8,333 nucleotides of DNA, taken from the NCBI RefSeq assembly GCF_946482535.1, contig NZ_CAMLRU010000117.1, positions 1-8,333 on the forward strand, given 5' to 3'. The DNA comes from an uncultured Flavobacterium sp. (GTDB taxonomy: Bacteria; Bacteroidota; Bacteroidia; Flavobacteriales; Flavobacteriaceae). The translations under genes were made by a program, and so were the position numbers. Positions within the stretch are counted from its first letter, which is position 1, and each line of letters begins with the position of its first letter. Positions 1 through 7,141 of this stretch are shown piece by piece. Below the pieces are notes generated by a model, which was not told the DNA's origin, ran no database searches, and worked only from the letters and a program-made list of their open reading frames with translations.

Positions 1-71
1 AATCAATGGAAGAGATTTGGCCGGACTATCCAACGGACGAAGATTATCTTTGGAACGAGGATGAATATTAA
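1..71 (+). CDS. 3' end of a small acidic protein, probably DUF2795-like (partial)
   Basis: An open frame enters from the left edge and ends at TAA 69-71. It encodes 22 visible residues, rich in Asp, Glu, Trp and Tyr, ending in DEDYLWNEDEY. From memory, flavobacterial genomes often have a DUF2795-type protein of about 73 residues with this kind of acidic tail just before secA. The family name is therefore inference from a short tail and gene order, and its function is unknown. The frame is credible because the stop is followed 24 bases later by a clean intrinsic terminator. The N-terminus lies outside the window, so start, full length and domain cannot be checked. Confidence 0.6.
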   Translation, partial: SMEEIWPDYPTDEDYLWNEDEY

Positions 72-94
72 AAAAAATAAACAATCACAACCAA

Positions 95-123
95 GAAAAA
101 AGTCCGTTTCGGGCTTTTTTTTT
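95..123 (+). terminator. Intrinsic terminator upstream of secA
   Basis: An 11-bp stem (96-106 with 110-120, one G-T wobble at 103/113) closes a TTT loop. Its 3' arm runs into nine consecutive T (115-123). The arms begin with six A pairing with the T run, so the hairpin core is G/C-rich and the U-tract is unbroken. It would end the transcript of the small upstream gene and separate it from secA. Confidence 0.85.
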
Positions 124-126
124 GTT

Positions 127-134
127 TAAATTTG
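127..134 (+). promoter_or_regulatory. Putative Bacteroidota -7 element for secA
   Basis: TAAATTTG matches the Bacteroidota -7 consensus TAnnTTTG exactly. It lies 42 bases before the secA ATG and starts four bases after the T-tract of the upstream terminator. The expected -33 TTTG would fall inside the terminator hairpin, where I see no good match. This is a half-supported promoter; a start site near 141 would give a leader of about 36 nt. No Shine-Dalgarno sequence precedes the ATG, only A-rich leader, which is normal for the phylum. Confidence 0.4.
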
Positions 135-176
135 CACTCCTTAACAAGGGATTAAAACATAAAATACAAACCCATT

Positions 177-3100
177 ATGAGTTTCATCAATAGCATTATC
201 AAAGCTTTTATAGGCGACAAATCACAAAAAGACGTCAAAGCAACGCAACCTTATATCAATAAAATAAAAGCTTTAGAACCCGTTTTAGCAGCTTTGTCTC
301 ACGACGAACTAAGAGCTAAAACTGTTGAATTCAAAGAAAAAATCAAACAAGCTCGAGCCAAACAAGACGCTGAAATTGAAGCCAAAAAAACACAGGCGGA
401 AAATACAGCCGACATCGACCTTAGAGAGGATATCTACAACACTATTGATGCTTTAGAGAAAGAAGCTTATGAAATCTCCGAAAAAGTATTGAGCGAAATC
501 CTTCCTGAAGCCTTTGCTGTAATCAAAGAAACGGCTCGTCGATTTAAAGAAAATACAACCATTACTGTAACAGCTACTCCCAAAGACAGAGAACTTTCGG
601 CTACCAAATCATACATCACCTTAGACGGTGACCAAGCCATTTGGGCCAACTCTTGGAATGCTGCCGGAAAAGAAATTACTTGGGACATGGTGCATTACGA
701 TGTACAGTTAATTGGTGGTATCGTTTTACACGAAGGTAAAATTGCCGAGATGCAAACCGGTGAAGGAAAAACATTGGTGGCTACATTGCCACTCTACTTA
801 AACGCTTTGACCGGAAACGGCGTTCACTTGGTAACAGTGAATGACTATTTGGCTAAACGTGACAGCACGTGGAAAGCACCTTTATTCGAATTCCACGGCT
901 TGACAGTAGACTGTATTGACAATCACTCGCCCAACTCTGACGCACGTAGAAAAGCCTACGAAGCCGACATCACTTACGGAACCAATAACGAATTCGGTTT
1001 CGACTACTTGCGTGATAACATGGCGCATTCTCCGGAAGATTTGGTACAAAGAAAACACAACTACGCCATTGTCGACGAGGTGGATTCGGTATTGATTGAT
1101 GATGCCAGAACGCCTTTGATTATCTCAGGACCGGTGCCTGATGGAGACCGACACGAGTTCAACGAACTGAAACCGAAAATCGAAAACTTATACAACTTAC
1201 AACGCCAATTGGCCAACGGTTTCCTAACCGAAGCCAAACGTTTAATCAAAGAAGGCAATACCAAAGATGGTGGTTTCCAATTGTTAAGAGCTTACCGTTC
1301 GTTACCTAAAAACAAAGCTTTAATCAAGTTTTTAAGTGAAGAAGGAATGAAAGCTCTTTTGCAAAAAACCGAAAACGAATACATGTCAGACAACAACCGC
1401 AGAATGCCGGAAGTGGACGAAGCTTTGTACTTTGTAATCGAAGAAAAAAACAATCAGGTAGAATTGACCGATAGCGGTATCAAATTCTTATCTAAAGATA
1501 CTTCAGACGATTTCTTTATATTACCGGATATCGGAACGGAGATTGCCAATATCGAAAAACAAAACCTAGAAAAAGACCAAGAAGCGGAAGCCAAAGAGAG
1601 ATTGTTCCAAGATTTCAGTGTAAAATCAGAAAGAATTCACACGCTGACGCAGTTGTTGAAAGCATATACTTTGTTCGAAAAAGACACGGAATACGTTATT
1701 ATGGATAACAAAATCCTAATCGTTGACGAACAAACCGGTCGTATCATGGATGGTCGTCGTTATTCTGACGGATTGCACCAAGCCATTGAAGCCAAAGAAA
1801 ATGTAAAAATTGAAGCCGCTACCCAAACTTTTGCTACCATTACGTTGCAGAATTACTTCCGTATGTACAGCAAATTAGCGGGTATGACCGGAACTGCAGT
1901 TACCGAAGCCGGTGAGTTGTGGCAAATTTACAAGTTAGACGTAGTGGAAATCCCAACCAACAAAGGAATTTCCAGAATTGATAAAGAAGATTTAATCTAC
2001 CGTTCCGTTCGTGAAAAATTCAATGCCGTTATTGAAGACGTAACCCAATTATCACAAGCCGGTCGTCCGGTATTGATTGGAACTACTTCGGTTGAGATTT
2101 CCGAATTATTGAGCCGTATGTTGAAAATGCGCGGTGTAGCTCACAACGTATTGAATGCCAAAATGCATAAAAAAGAAGCCGAAATCGTAGCCGAAGCCGG
2201 AAAACCGGGCGTGGTTACTATCGCAACGAATATGGCCGGTCGTGGAACGGATATCAAGTTAACTCCTGAAGTGAAAGCTGCCGGAGGTTTGGCCATCATT
2301 GGTACGGAACGTCACGATTCGCGTCGTGTTGACCGTCAGTTGCGTGGTCGTGCCGGTCGTCAAGGTGATCCGGGAAGTTCACAGTTTTATGTGTCTTTGG
2401 AAGACAACCTAATGCGTTTGTTCGGTTCCGACAGAGTAGCCAAAATCATGGACCGCATGGGATTGAAAGAAGGTGAAGTAATCCAACATTCGATGATGAC
2501 CAAATCGATTGAGCGCGCTCAGAAAAAAGTGGAAGAAAACAACTTTGGCACTCGTAAACGTTTGTTAGAATATGATGACGTAATGAATGCGCAAAGAGAA
2601 GTAGTTTACAAACGCCGTCGTCACGCTTTGTTCGGAGAACGTTTGAAACTGGATATTGCCAATATGATGTATGATACTTGCGAATTAATCGTAAGCGAAA
2701 ACAAAGGCAGAAATGACTATAAAAACTTCGAATTTGAATTGATTCGTTACTTCTCTATCACTTCACCGGTTTCTGAAAGCGAATTTGAGAAATTAACCGA
2801 AATGGAAATTACGGGTAAAGTATACAAAGCAGCCTTAGCTTATTACACCGAAAAAACAGAGAGAAGCGCTCGTGAAGCCTTCCCGATTGTAGCCGATGTG
2901 TACCAAAAAGAAGGCAACAAATTTGAGCGTATAGTGGTGCCGTTCTCAGACGGAATCAAAACCTTAAATGTGGTAACCGATTTGAAAAAAGCCTTTGAAA
3001 CCAACGGTGCTCAACTGGTAGCCGATTTCGAGAAAAACATCACTTTGGCCATCGTAGACGAAGCTTGGAAAAAGCACTTGCGCAAAATGGACGAATTAAA

Positions 3101-3521
3101 ACAATCGGTACAATTAGCGGTTCACGAACAAAAAGATCCGTTACTAATTTACAAATTAGAAGCGTTTAAATTGTTCAGCTCAATGTTGGACGGTGTGAAT
3201 AAAGAAGTGATTTCGTTCTTGTTCAAAGGCGATTTGCCGCAGCAAAACCAAAACATTCAAGAAGCGCGACAAGTGCGTGAAAAACAAAATTACACCGAAA
3301 GCAAAGACGAAATTGAAAGCAGCGAAAACGCCAACCGCGAAGCCGGACAAACGCAACAACGTCCGCAGGTAACAGAAACTATCGTAAGAGAAACTCCAAA
3401 AATCAACCGCAATGACACCGTAACCATCAAACACGTGATGAGCGGCAAAACCGAAACCACTAAATACAAAAAAGCCGAAAGCATGTTGGCTTCAGGCGAA
3501 TGGGTTTTGGTGAATGAATAG
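177..3521 (+). CDS. secA: Protein translocase ATPase SecA (Bacteroidota long form)
   Basis: SecA is the cytoplasmic and membrane-associated ATPase that drives unfolded preproteins through SecYEG. The 1114-residue product shows the family motifs in order: Walker A TGEGKT at 194-199, Walker B DEVD at 300-303, the VDEQTGR segment soon after residue 503, MAGRGTD at 686-692 and GRAGRQGD at 724-731, followed by the helical scaffold and wing region. It is about 210 residues longer than E. coli SecA (901). Extra sequence lies at about 61-107 and 125-171 before the first nucleotide-binding domain, and within the preprotein cross-linking domain (about 325-500). The C-terminus lacks the CxC...CH zinc-binding tail. 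Instead, a Gln/Glu-rich linker (about 1020-1079) leads to a short tail ending in GEWVLVNE. These traits are, as far as I recall, usual in Bacteroidota. The ATG start gives the expected [12 protein letters not shown]-terminus. The gene appears monocistronic, with terminators on both sides. Confidence 0.98.
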   Translation: MSFINSIIKAFIGDKSQKDVKATQPYINKIKALEPVLAALSHDELRAKTVEFKEKIKQARAKQDAEIEAKKTQAENTADIDLREDIYNTIDALEKEAYEISEKVLSEILPEAFAVIKETARRFKENTTITVTATPKDRELSATKSYITLDGDQAIWANSWNAAGKEITWDMVHYDVQLIGGIVLHEGKIAEMQTGEGKTLVATLPLYLNALTGNGVHLVTVNDYLAKRDSTWKAPLFEFHGLTVDCIDNHSPNSDARRKAYEADITYGTNNEFGFDYLRDNMAHSPEDLVQRKHNYAIVDEVDSVLIDDARTPLIISGPVPDGDRHEFNELKPKIENLYNLQRQLANGFLTEAKRLIKEGNTKDGGFQLLRAYRSLPKNKALIKFLSEEGMKALLQKTENEYMSDNNRRMPEVDEALYFVIEEKNNQVELTDSGIKFLSKDTSDDFFILPDIGTEIANIEKQNLEKDQEAEAKERLFQDFSVKSERIHTLTQLLKAYTLFEKDTEYVIMDNKILIVDEQTGRIMDGRRYSDGLHQAIEAKENVKIEAATQTFATITLQNYFRMYSKLAGMTGTAVTEAGELWQIYKLDVVEIPTNKGISRIDKEDLIYRSVREKFNAVIEDVTQLSQAGRPVLIGTTSVEISELLSRMLKMRGVAHNVLNAKMHKKEAEIVAEAGKPGVVTIATNMAGRGTDIKLTPEVKAAGGLAIIGTERHDSRRVDRQLRGRAGRQGDPGSSQFYVSLEDNLMRLFGSDRVAKIMDRMGLKEGEVIQHSMMTKSIERAQKKVEENNFGTRKRLLEYDDVMNAQREVVYKRRRHALFGERLKLDIANMMYDTCELIVSENKGRNDYKNFEFELIRYFSITSPVSESEFEKLTEMEITGKVYKAALAYYTEKTERSAREAFPIVADVYQKEGNKFERIVVPFSDGIKTLNVVTDLKKAFETNGAQLVADFEKNITLAIVDEAWKKHLRKMDELKQSVQLAVHEQKDPLLIYKLEAFKLFSSMLDGVNKEVISFLFKGDLPQQNQNIQEARQVREKQNYTESKDEIESSENANREAGQTQQRPQVTETIVRETPKINRNDTVTIKHVMSGKTETTKYKKAESMLASGEWVLVNE

Positions 3522-3528
3522 ATAGTAT

Positions 3529-3563
3529 TCAGTTTGCAGTGATCAGTTGGCAGTGATCATTGA
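3529..3563 (+). repeat. Tandem 14-nt repeat pair downstream of secA (copy 1)
   Basis: Two adjacent 14-mers, GCAGTGATCAGTTG (3536-3549) and GCAGTGATCATTGA (3550-3563), follow a shorter partial unit TTCAGTTT (3528-3535). They sit between the secA stop and its terminator. A second copy with the same two-unit architecture is inverted at 8235-8262. The shared consensus is about GCAGTGWTCAGTTG. Each unit of this copy carries the palindrome TGATCA. I recall similar CAGTTGGCAGT-type intergenic repeats in flavobacterial genomes, but cannot check copy number here. Confidence 0.7.
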
Positions 3564-3577
3564 ACTCTACAAATAAC

Positions 3578-3612
3578 AATCCTCAACAGGTCAAACTGTT
3601 GGGGATTTTTTT
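3578..3612 (+). terminator. Intrinsic terminator of secA
   Basis: A 12-bp stem (3578-3589 with 3596-3607, one T-G wobble) encloses a six-base loop GTCAAA. It is followed by seven consecutive T (3606-3612). It lies 57 bases after the secA stop and beyond the 14-nt repeats, so the repeats would be transcribed as part of the secA 3' UTR. Confidence 0.85.
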
Positions 3613-3619
3613 ATATTTG
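3612..3619 (+). promoter_or_regulatory. Putative -7 element for the exported-protein gene
   Basis: TATATTTG is an exact match to TAnnTTTG and shares its first T with the end of the secA terminator T-tract. It is 18 bases before the ATG at 3638, so the leader would be only about 10-15 nt. No TTTG is seen at the usual -33 distance, which falls inside the terminator stem. The arrangement copies that seen upstream of secA. Confidence 0.4.
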
Positions 3620-3637
3620 ACTAAAGATTGAATATTT

Positions 3638-4219
3638 ATGAAATCAAATCATCTTTTTTACTGGTTGTTTTTCATTACTTTTTCCGCCCTTTCTCAAAGT
3701 ACGGAAGCGCTGAAAACTTCGGCCCAAAAGCTCTATGAAGCCAATTATTTAATGGATTTTGAAGCCATCGTAAAGTTGTCCTATCCGCCAATGGTGGCCA
3801 ACATTGGCAAAGAAGTGCTGCTTGAAAAAACAGAGCTGCATTACGAAAATGAGGAATACCGTTTGCGGTATCAATTGCAAAGTGTACCGCTGCAATTTGG
3901 CCAAACCAAACAAATAAATGGCAAATCTTTTTGTGTGATTACCATTCGTACTCCGAAACGGTATTTTTTTGAAGCCAAATTATCTGCCGAACAAGCCGCA
4001 GAAAAGAAAACTTGGCTACAAGAAATCAACCACACCAAAGAGGTTACTTTTGAACCCAACCGAAATAGTTTTAACGTTAAAATGATAAACTATTTTGTAG
4101 CTGTATTTGATGATACAACAGTTGGCGAATGGAAGTTCTTCAACTTTGACGCTCCGGAACAAATGGCTTCATTTGAAGCTGTTTTTGATGTCGAAGTCAA
4201 AAAACAATTGGGTCTATAA
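3638..4219 (+). CDS. Uncharacterised exported protein, 193 aa
   Basis: I do not recognise this family. The N-terminus is a clear Sec signal peptide: a Lys at position 2, a hydrophobic core at about 6-16 (LFYWLFFITFS) and a probable signal peptidase I site after ALS at 17-19. There is no lipobox Cys, so the mature product of about 174 residues is probably periplasmic or released. The rest is a mixed, fairly polar alpha/beta sequence without further membrane segments and with a single Cys (99). Its early helix-rich part (about 24-65, with LYEANYLMDFEAIVKLSYP) followed by strand-like segments is reminiscent of NTF2/cystatin-like folds, but that is only an impression. The gene has its own putative -7 element and overlaps the convergent FAD oxidoreductase gene by 6 nt. 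No co-transcribed neighbour suggests a role. Confidence 0.85.
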   Translation: MKSNHLFYWLFFITFSALSQSTEALKTSAQKLYEANYLMDFEAIVKLSYPPMVANIGKEVLLEKTELHYENEEYRLRYQLQSVPLQFGQTKQINGKSFCVITIRTPKRYFFEAKLSAEQAAEKKTWLQEINHTKEVTFEPNRNSFNVKMINYFVAVFDDTTVGEWKFFNFDAPEQMASFEAVFDVEVKKQLGL

Positions 4220-5617
4220 TTCATCCGGGAAAATCTTTCCTGGATTTAAGATATTATTCGGGTCAAAAACGCGTTTGATGCTTTCCATTAATTCTAAATG
4301 CGTTCTGGTGAATGCAATATCCATAAAGTTCTTTTGCACATAACCGATGCCGTGTTCACCCGACAAAGTGCCTTTTAAAGAAACGGTTAATTCAAATATT
4401 TCTCGAATGCCAAGCGGTACTTGCGTTTGCCAATTGTCATCGGTCATTTCGCCTTTGATGATATTGACGTGCAAATTACCATCACCGGCATGGCCGTAAC
4501 AAACCGATTTAAAGCCATACTTCGCTCCTATTTTTTTGATGCCTGATAATAATTCGGGCAACATATATCTCGGTACGACAGTGTCTTCTTCTTTGTAAAC
4601 CGAATTCGATTTTACCGCTTCAGCTACAGAACGACGCATTTTCCACAAGGCATTTTTTTGGTCTTCGGTATCGGCAAATAAAACTTCATCGATTTCAAAT
4701 TGCTCTACAACGCCCAAAATCTTTTCGGCTTCCTGCATTAAAATCTCCGGATAATTACCATCCACTTCAATCAGTAAATGCGCTTGGTGTTCGGGTTTGA
4801 TGGTTACGCTTATTCCTTCCACAAATTGCAGCGTCCAATCAATGGCGTCGCGTTCCATAAATTCTAAGGCGCTGGGAACAATTCCGGCTCTGAAAATGGC
4901 GGAAACGGCCTCACAAGCTTCATTGGCTTTGTAAAACGGGACCAACATTAAAACGTTGTGATTGTTTTTAGGCAAGAGTTTTAAAACCGCTTTGGTGATC
5001 ACACCCAAAGTGCCTTCGCTGCCAACCATTAATTGCGTCAAGTTATACCCCGTAGAATTTTTTAAGGTATTCGCTCCTGTCCAAATGATGTTACCATTGG
5101 GTAAAACCACTTCCAGATTTAGAACATAATCTTTTGTCACACCATATTTTACAGCTCTGGCGCCACCGGAATTTTCGGCTATATTGCCGCCTATCCAACA
5201 ACTGCCCATACTGCTTGGGTCAACCGGATAGAACAAGCCTTTTTCGGCAACGGCTTCGCGCAACACTTGAGTAATTACAGCAGGTTCTACTGTTACTTGC
5301 AGATTTTGCTCATCGATGTCGATGATTTTATTTAGGCGTTCTAAAGATAAACCGATGCCTTGGTAAATGCTCAAAGCACCACCGCTCAAACCGGTTCTTG
5401 CGCCTATGGGTGTGGTAGGGATTTTATAATCGTTGGCCACTTTCAAGATGGCTGAAATTTCTTCAGCATTAGCAGGTTTCAGCACAACACTTGGCGGAAA
5501 AACATAGTCTTCGGTTTCGTCGTGACCGTAATGGTTTCGGGTTTCTTGGTCAGAAAAAATATAGTTTTCACCTACTATTGTGGTGAGTTTTTGAAGTATT
5601 TCGGGATTGAGTGACAT
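4214..5617 (-). CDS. FAD-binding oxidoreductase, GlcD / D-lactate dehydrogenase type
   Basis: This flavoenzyme of the vanillyl-alcohol oxidase superfamily probably oxidises a D-2-hydroxyacid such as D-lactate, glycolate or D-2-hydroxyglutarate to the 2-oxoacid. The 467 residues divide into an FAD-binding PCMH domain (about 36-215) and a FAD-oxidase C-terminal domain (about 216-463). FAD-contact motifs are GARTGLSGG (72-80), DPSSMG (133-138), GGNIAENSGG (143-152) and GSEGTLGV (199-206). The presumed metal and substrate site is HAGDGNLH (H376, H383) with GEHGIG (E421, H422). NILNPGKIF (455-463) is the usual end. Length is typical, with no Fe-S domain fused. ATG 5615-5617 was chosen over a TTG three codons upstream, because it fits the family's N-terminus and no evidence favours TTG. 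GlcE/GlcF-like partners are absent, so a stand-alone enzyme is likely. Exact substrate cannot be assigned. Confidence 0.93.
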   Translation of the reverse strand: MSLNPEILQKLTTIVGENYIFSDQETRNHYGHDETEDYVFPPSVVLKPANAEEISAILKVANDYKIPTTPIGARTGLSGGALSIYQGIGLSLERLNKIIDIDEQNLQVTVEPAVITQVLREAVAEKGLFYPVDPSSMGSCWIGGNIAENSGGARAVKYGVTKDYVLNLEVVLPNGNIIWTGANTLKNSTGYNLTQLMVGSEGTLGVITKAVLKLLPKNNHNVLMLVPFYKANEACEAVSAIFRAGIVPSALEFMERDAIDWTLQFVEGISVTIKPEHQAHLLIEVDGNYPEILMQEAEKILGVVEQFEIDEVLFADTEDQKNALWKMRRSVAEAVKSNSVYKEEDTVVPRYMLPELLSGIKKIGAKYGFKSVCYGHAGDGNLHVNIIKGEMTDDNWQTQVPLGIREIFELTVSLKGTLSGEHGIGYVQKNFMDIAFTRTHLELMESIKRVFDPNNILNPGKIFPDEL

Positions 5618-5636
5618 GGTATACAAAATTGAGAAG

Positions 5637-5668
5637 TAAATGTAACCATTCCAAAAGAAAAAGACAAA
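5637..5668 (-). promoter_or_regulatory. Putative promoter of the FAD oxidoreductase gene
   Basis: Reading the minus strand, TTTG (complement of 5665-5668) is followed after 20 bases by TACATTTA (complement of 5637-5644). This fits the Bacteroidota -33/-7 pattern TTTG...TAnnTTTG with one mismatch in the last -7 base. The -7 element ends 19 bases before the ATG at 5617. It is the only site in the window where both half-elements have sensible spacing. Confidence 0.45.
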
Positions 5669-5671
5669 TCC

Positions 5672-5720
5672 TATTTAGCCCTGATTGCAGCAGCTACCTT
5701 GTAGCGCGGAAAGCAGGAAC
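5672..5720. other. Structured intergenic element (possible interspersed repeat or ncRNA)
   Basis: A small foldable block lies between the MFS and FAD-oxidoreductase genes. Outer pairing is CCTG (5680-5683) with CAGG (5714-5717). The inner stem is GCTAC (5693-5697) with GTAGC (5701-5705) around a CTT loop. An asymmetric internal loop separates them (5684-5692 against 5706-5713). The plus-strand wording, TAGCCCTGATTGCAGC then GCGGAAAGCAGGAA, resembles a sequence I remember recurring in flavobacterial intergenic regions (TAGCCC[TC]GAT..AGCGGC....GCGGAnAGC[AG]GGAA). That resemblance is from memory. Strand and function are unknown; a terminator, a small RNA or a mobile repeat are all possible. Confidence 0.45.
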
Positions 5721-5783
5721 AAAGACTGCTGATAAGCCTAAACCTTTCGCTACTGATATTTATTGGCATACACCTAAATTACC

Positions 5784-5802
5784 GAATGTCCACAGGACAT
5801 TC
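5784..5802. repeat. Perfect inverted repeat downstream of the MFS gene
   Basis: GAATGTCC (5784-5791) and GGACATTC (5795-5802) form an exact 8-bp stem with a three-base loop. The hairpin begins 18 bases after the MFS stop codon on the minus strand. It could act as a 3'-end or weak termination hairpin for that transcript, but the following minus-strand bases (GGTAATTTAGG) are not a real T-tract. A protein-binding dyad is an alternative. Confidence 0.6.
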
Positions 5803-5819
5803 TCCTCTTAATATCAAAC

Positions 5820-7034
5820 CTATTTCTTCTTTAAATTGGGCAAAAAATAACAAATTATCCCAATTAGTGGTAAGAAAGAACAAACGTGATACACGTATTG
5901 AATCGAAGTGTAATCGGCTAAAGTGCCCAGCAAGGCCGAACCCAAAGCGCCCATACCAAAGGCAAAACCGTAGAATAATCCGGAAATCATCCCTAGCTTT
6001 CTAGGCAATAATTCCTGGGCATAAACCAAGATTGCCGGAAACGCAGAAGAAATGATGATTCCGATGATAATCATTAAAACATCAGTCCAGAATAAGTTGA
6101 CATAAGGCAACAATAAGGCAAAAGGCGTTGCTCCGAAAACCGATAACCAAATCACATACTTTCGGCCGATTTTATCGCCTAAAGGTCCGCCAAGAATGGT
6201 TCCGGCCGCATAAGCAATCAGGTAAATAAACATGTGGAATTGCGCTTCTTTGATGGATAAATGAAACTTGTCCATCACATAAAAAGTGTAGTAAGTAGAC
6301 AAACTGGCCGAATAGAAAAATTTGGAGAAAATAACAATCAGCAAGATGGCTATTGCCCATTTCACTTTGCTTTTAGACAAGCGTTGGAAATCGGCAAAAA
6401 CGACTTTTTTGGGTTTTCTGTGGATTAAATGGTCGCGGTACCAAAAGGCAATTTTGCTGATAATTCCCAAACCGATAGTGGCCGCTATGATGAACCAAAG
6501 AATGTAGACTTGGGAATGCGGCACGACAATCAAGGCTACTAACAACGGACCTAGTGCGGTTCCGAAATTGCCGCCAACCTGAAAAATAGATTGGGCCAAA
6601 CCTCTTCTTCCGCCGGCTGCTAAATTAGAAATCCGCGCCGATTCGGGATGGAAAATAGAAGAACCGGTACCGATGAGCATTACGGAAATCAGTATCCAAT
6701 AAAAGTTGTTCGCAAAAGAAATAGAGACGATTCCGGCTAAGGAAAACAGCATCCCGTATATTTGAGAAAAAGGTTTCGGGTATTTATCAGTGTAGTAACC
6801 TACGAAAGGTTGGAAGATAGAGGCTGTCAACTGAAACGCAAAAGTAATCAACCCGATTTGGGCAAAAGTCAAATTATAATTTTGCTTTAAAATGGGGTAA
6901 ACCGAAGGGATAATCGCTTGAATTAAATCGTTGAGCAAGTGGGCAAAACTGATAGAAAAAAGAATAGAGTACACTGTTTTTTGAGCCAAATCAGCATTAC
7001 TTTTCTCTTTTGAAAGCGTGGTTTCGAGTTCCAT
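5820..7034 (-). CDS. MFS transporter, Fsr (fosmidomycin resistance)-like
   Basis: This is a 404-residue inner-membrane major facilitator protein with about 12 hydrophobic segments and a cytoplasmic N-terminal tail of about 20 residues. It resembles E. coli Fsr along the N-terminal half: HLLNDLIQAIIPSVYPILK (32-50), NLTFAQIGLIT (54-64), GYYTDKYPKP (79-88), GTGSSIFHPESAR (122-134) and GLAQSIFQVGGNFGTALGPL (145-164). The second-half motif A equivalent is GGPLGDKIGRK (282-292). A basic central loop (about 199-225) joins the halves. Fsr confers fosmidomycin resistance in E. coli by drug:proton antiport; whether this protein exports that drug is unknown, and homologues may have other substrates. 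The ATG at 7034 follows a good promoter match. No regulator gene is adjacent. The nearest neighbour on the same strand starts about 200 bases downstream and seems to have its own promoter. Confidence 0.9.
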   Translation of the reverse strand: MELETTLSKEKSNADLAQKTVYSILFSISFAHLLNDLIQAIIPSVYPILKQNYNLTFAQIGLITFAFQLTASIFQPFVGYYTDKYPKPFSQIYGMLFSLAGIVSISFANNFYWILISVMLIGTGSSIFHPESARISNLAAGGRRGLAQSIFQVGGNFGTALGPLLVALIVVPHSQVYILWFIIAATIGLGIISKIAFWYRDHLIHRKPKKVVFADFQRLSKSKVKWAIAILLIVIFSKFFYSASLSTYYTFYVMDKFHLSIKEAQFHMFIYLIAYAAGTILGGPLGDKIGRKYVIWLSVFGATPFALLLPYVNLFWTDVLMIIIGIIISSAFPAILVYAQELLPRKLGMISGLFYGFAFGMGALGSALLGTLADYTSIQYVYHVCSFLPLIGIICYFLPNLKKK

Positions 7035-7052
7035 CTTTTATTTTTAACGACA

Positions 7053-7082
7053 CAAAAGTACTATATATATTAGTGATTAAAA
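7053..7082 (-). promoter_or_regulatory. Putative promoter of the MFS gene
   Basis: On the minus strand, TACTTTTG (complement of 7053-7060) matches TAnnTTTG exactly and ends 18 bases before the ATG. A TTTT (complement of 7079-7082) lies 18 bases further upstream as a weak -33 element. The spacer is an alternating AT stretch. The site lies in the 107-bp divergent region shared with meaB. Confidence 0.45.
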
Positions 7083-7141
7083 TAACATTTAGTAATTTTA
7101 GCAAATCATTAAGAGATAATCGAGGTTAACATTATTGCCAT

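Noticed and set aside
3529..3563. CRISPR array, attachment site or insertion-sequence end
   Set aside because: Units are directly adjacent without spacers, there is no integrase or transposase in the window, and no target-site duplication is visible.
5618..5626. TTG at 5624-5626 as the start of the FAD oxidoreductase, adding three residues
   Set aside because: An ATG lies three codons downstream, and the extension adds nothing conserved.
5672..5720. Riboswitch or kink-turn RNA controlling the FAD oxidoreductase
   Set aside because: The element lies upstream of the likely promoter (5637-5668), so it would not be in that leader, and it matches no riboswitch I know.
5611..6004. Plus-strand open frames across the MFS/oxidoreductase gap as small genes
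   Set aside because: They have no promoter or family resemblance, overlap minus-strand coding sequence, and part of the first is the structured element.
7093..7100. TAATTTTA as a -7 element for meaB
   Set aside because: One mismatch to TAnnTTTG, no -33 partner at suitable spacing, and the surrounding DNA is so AT-rich that such matches are expected by chance.
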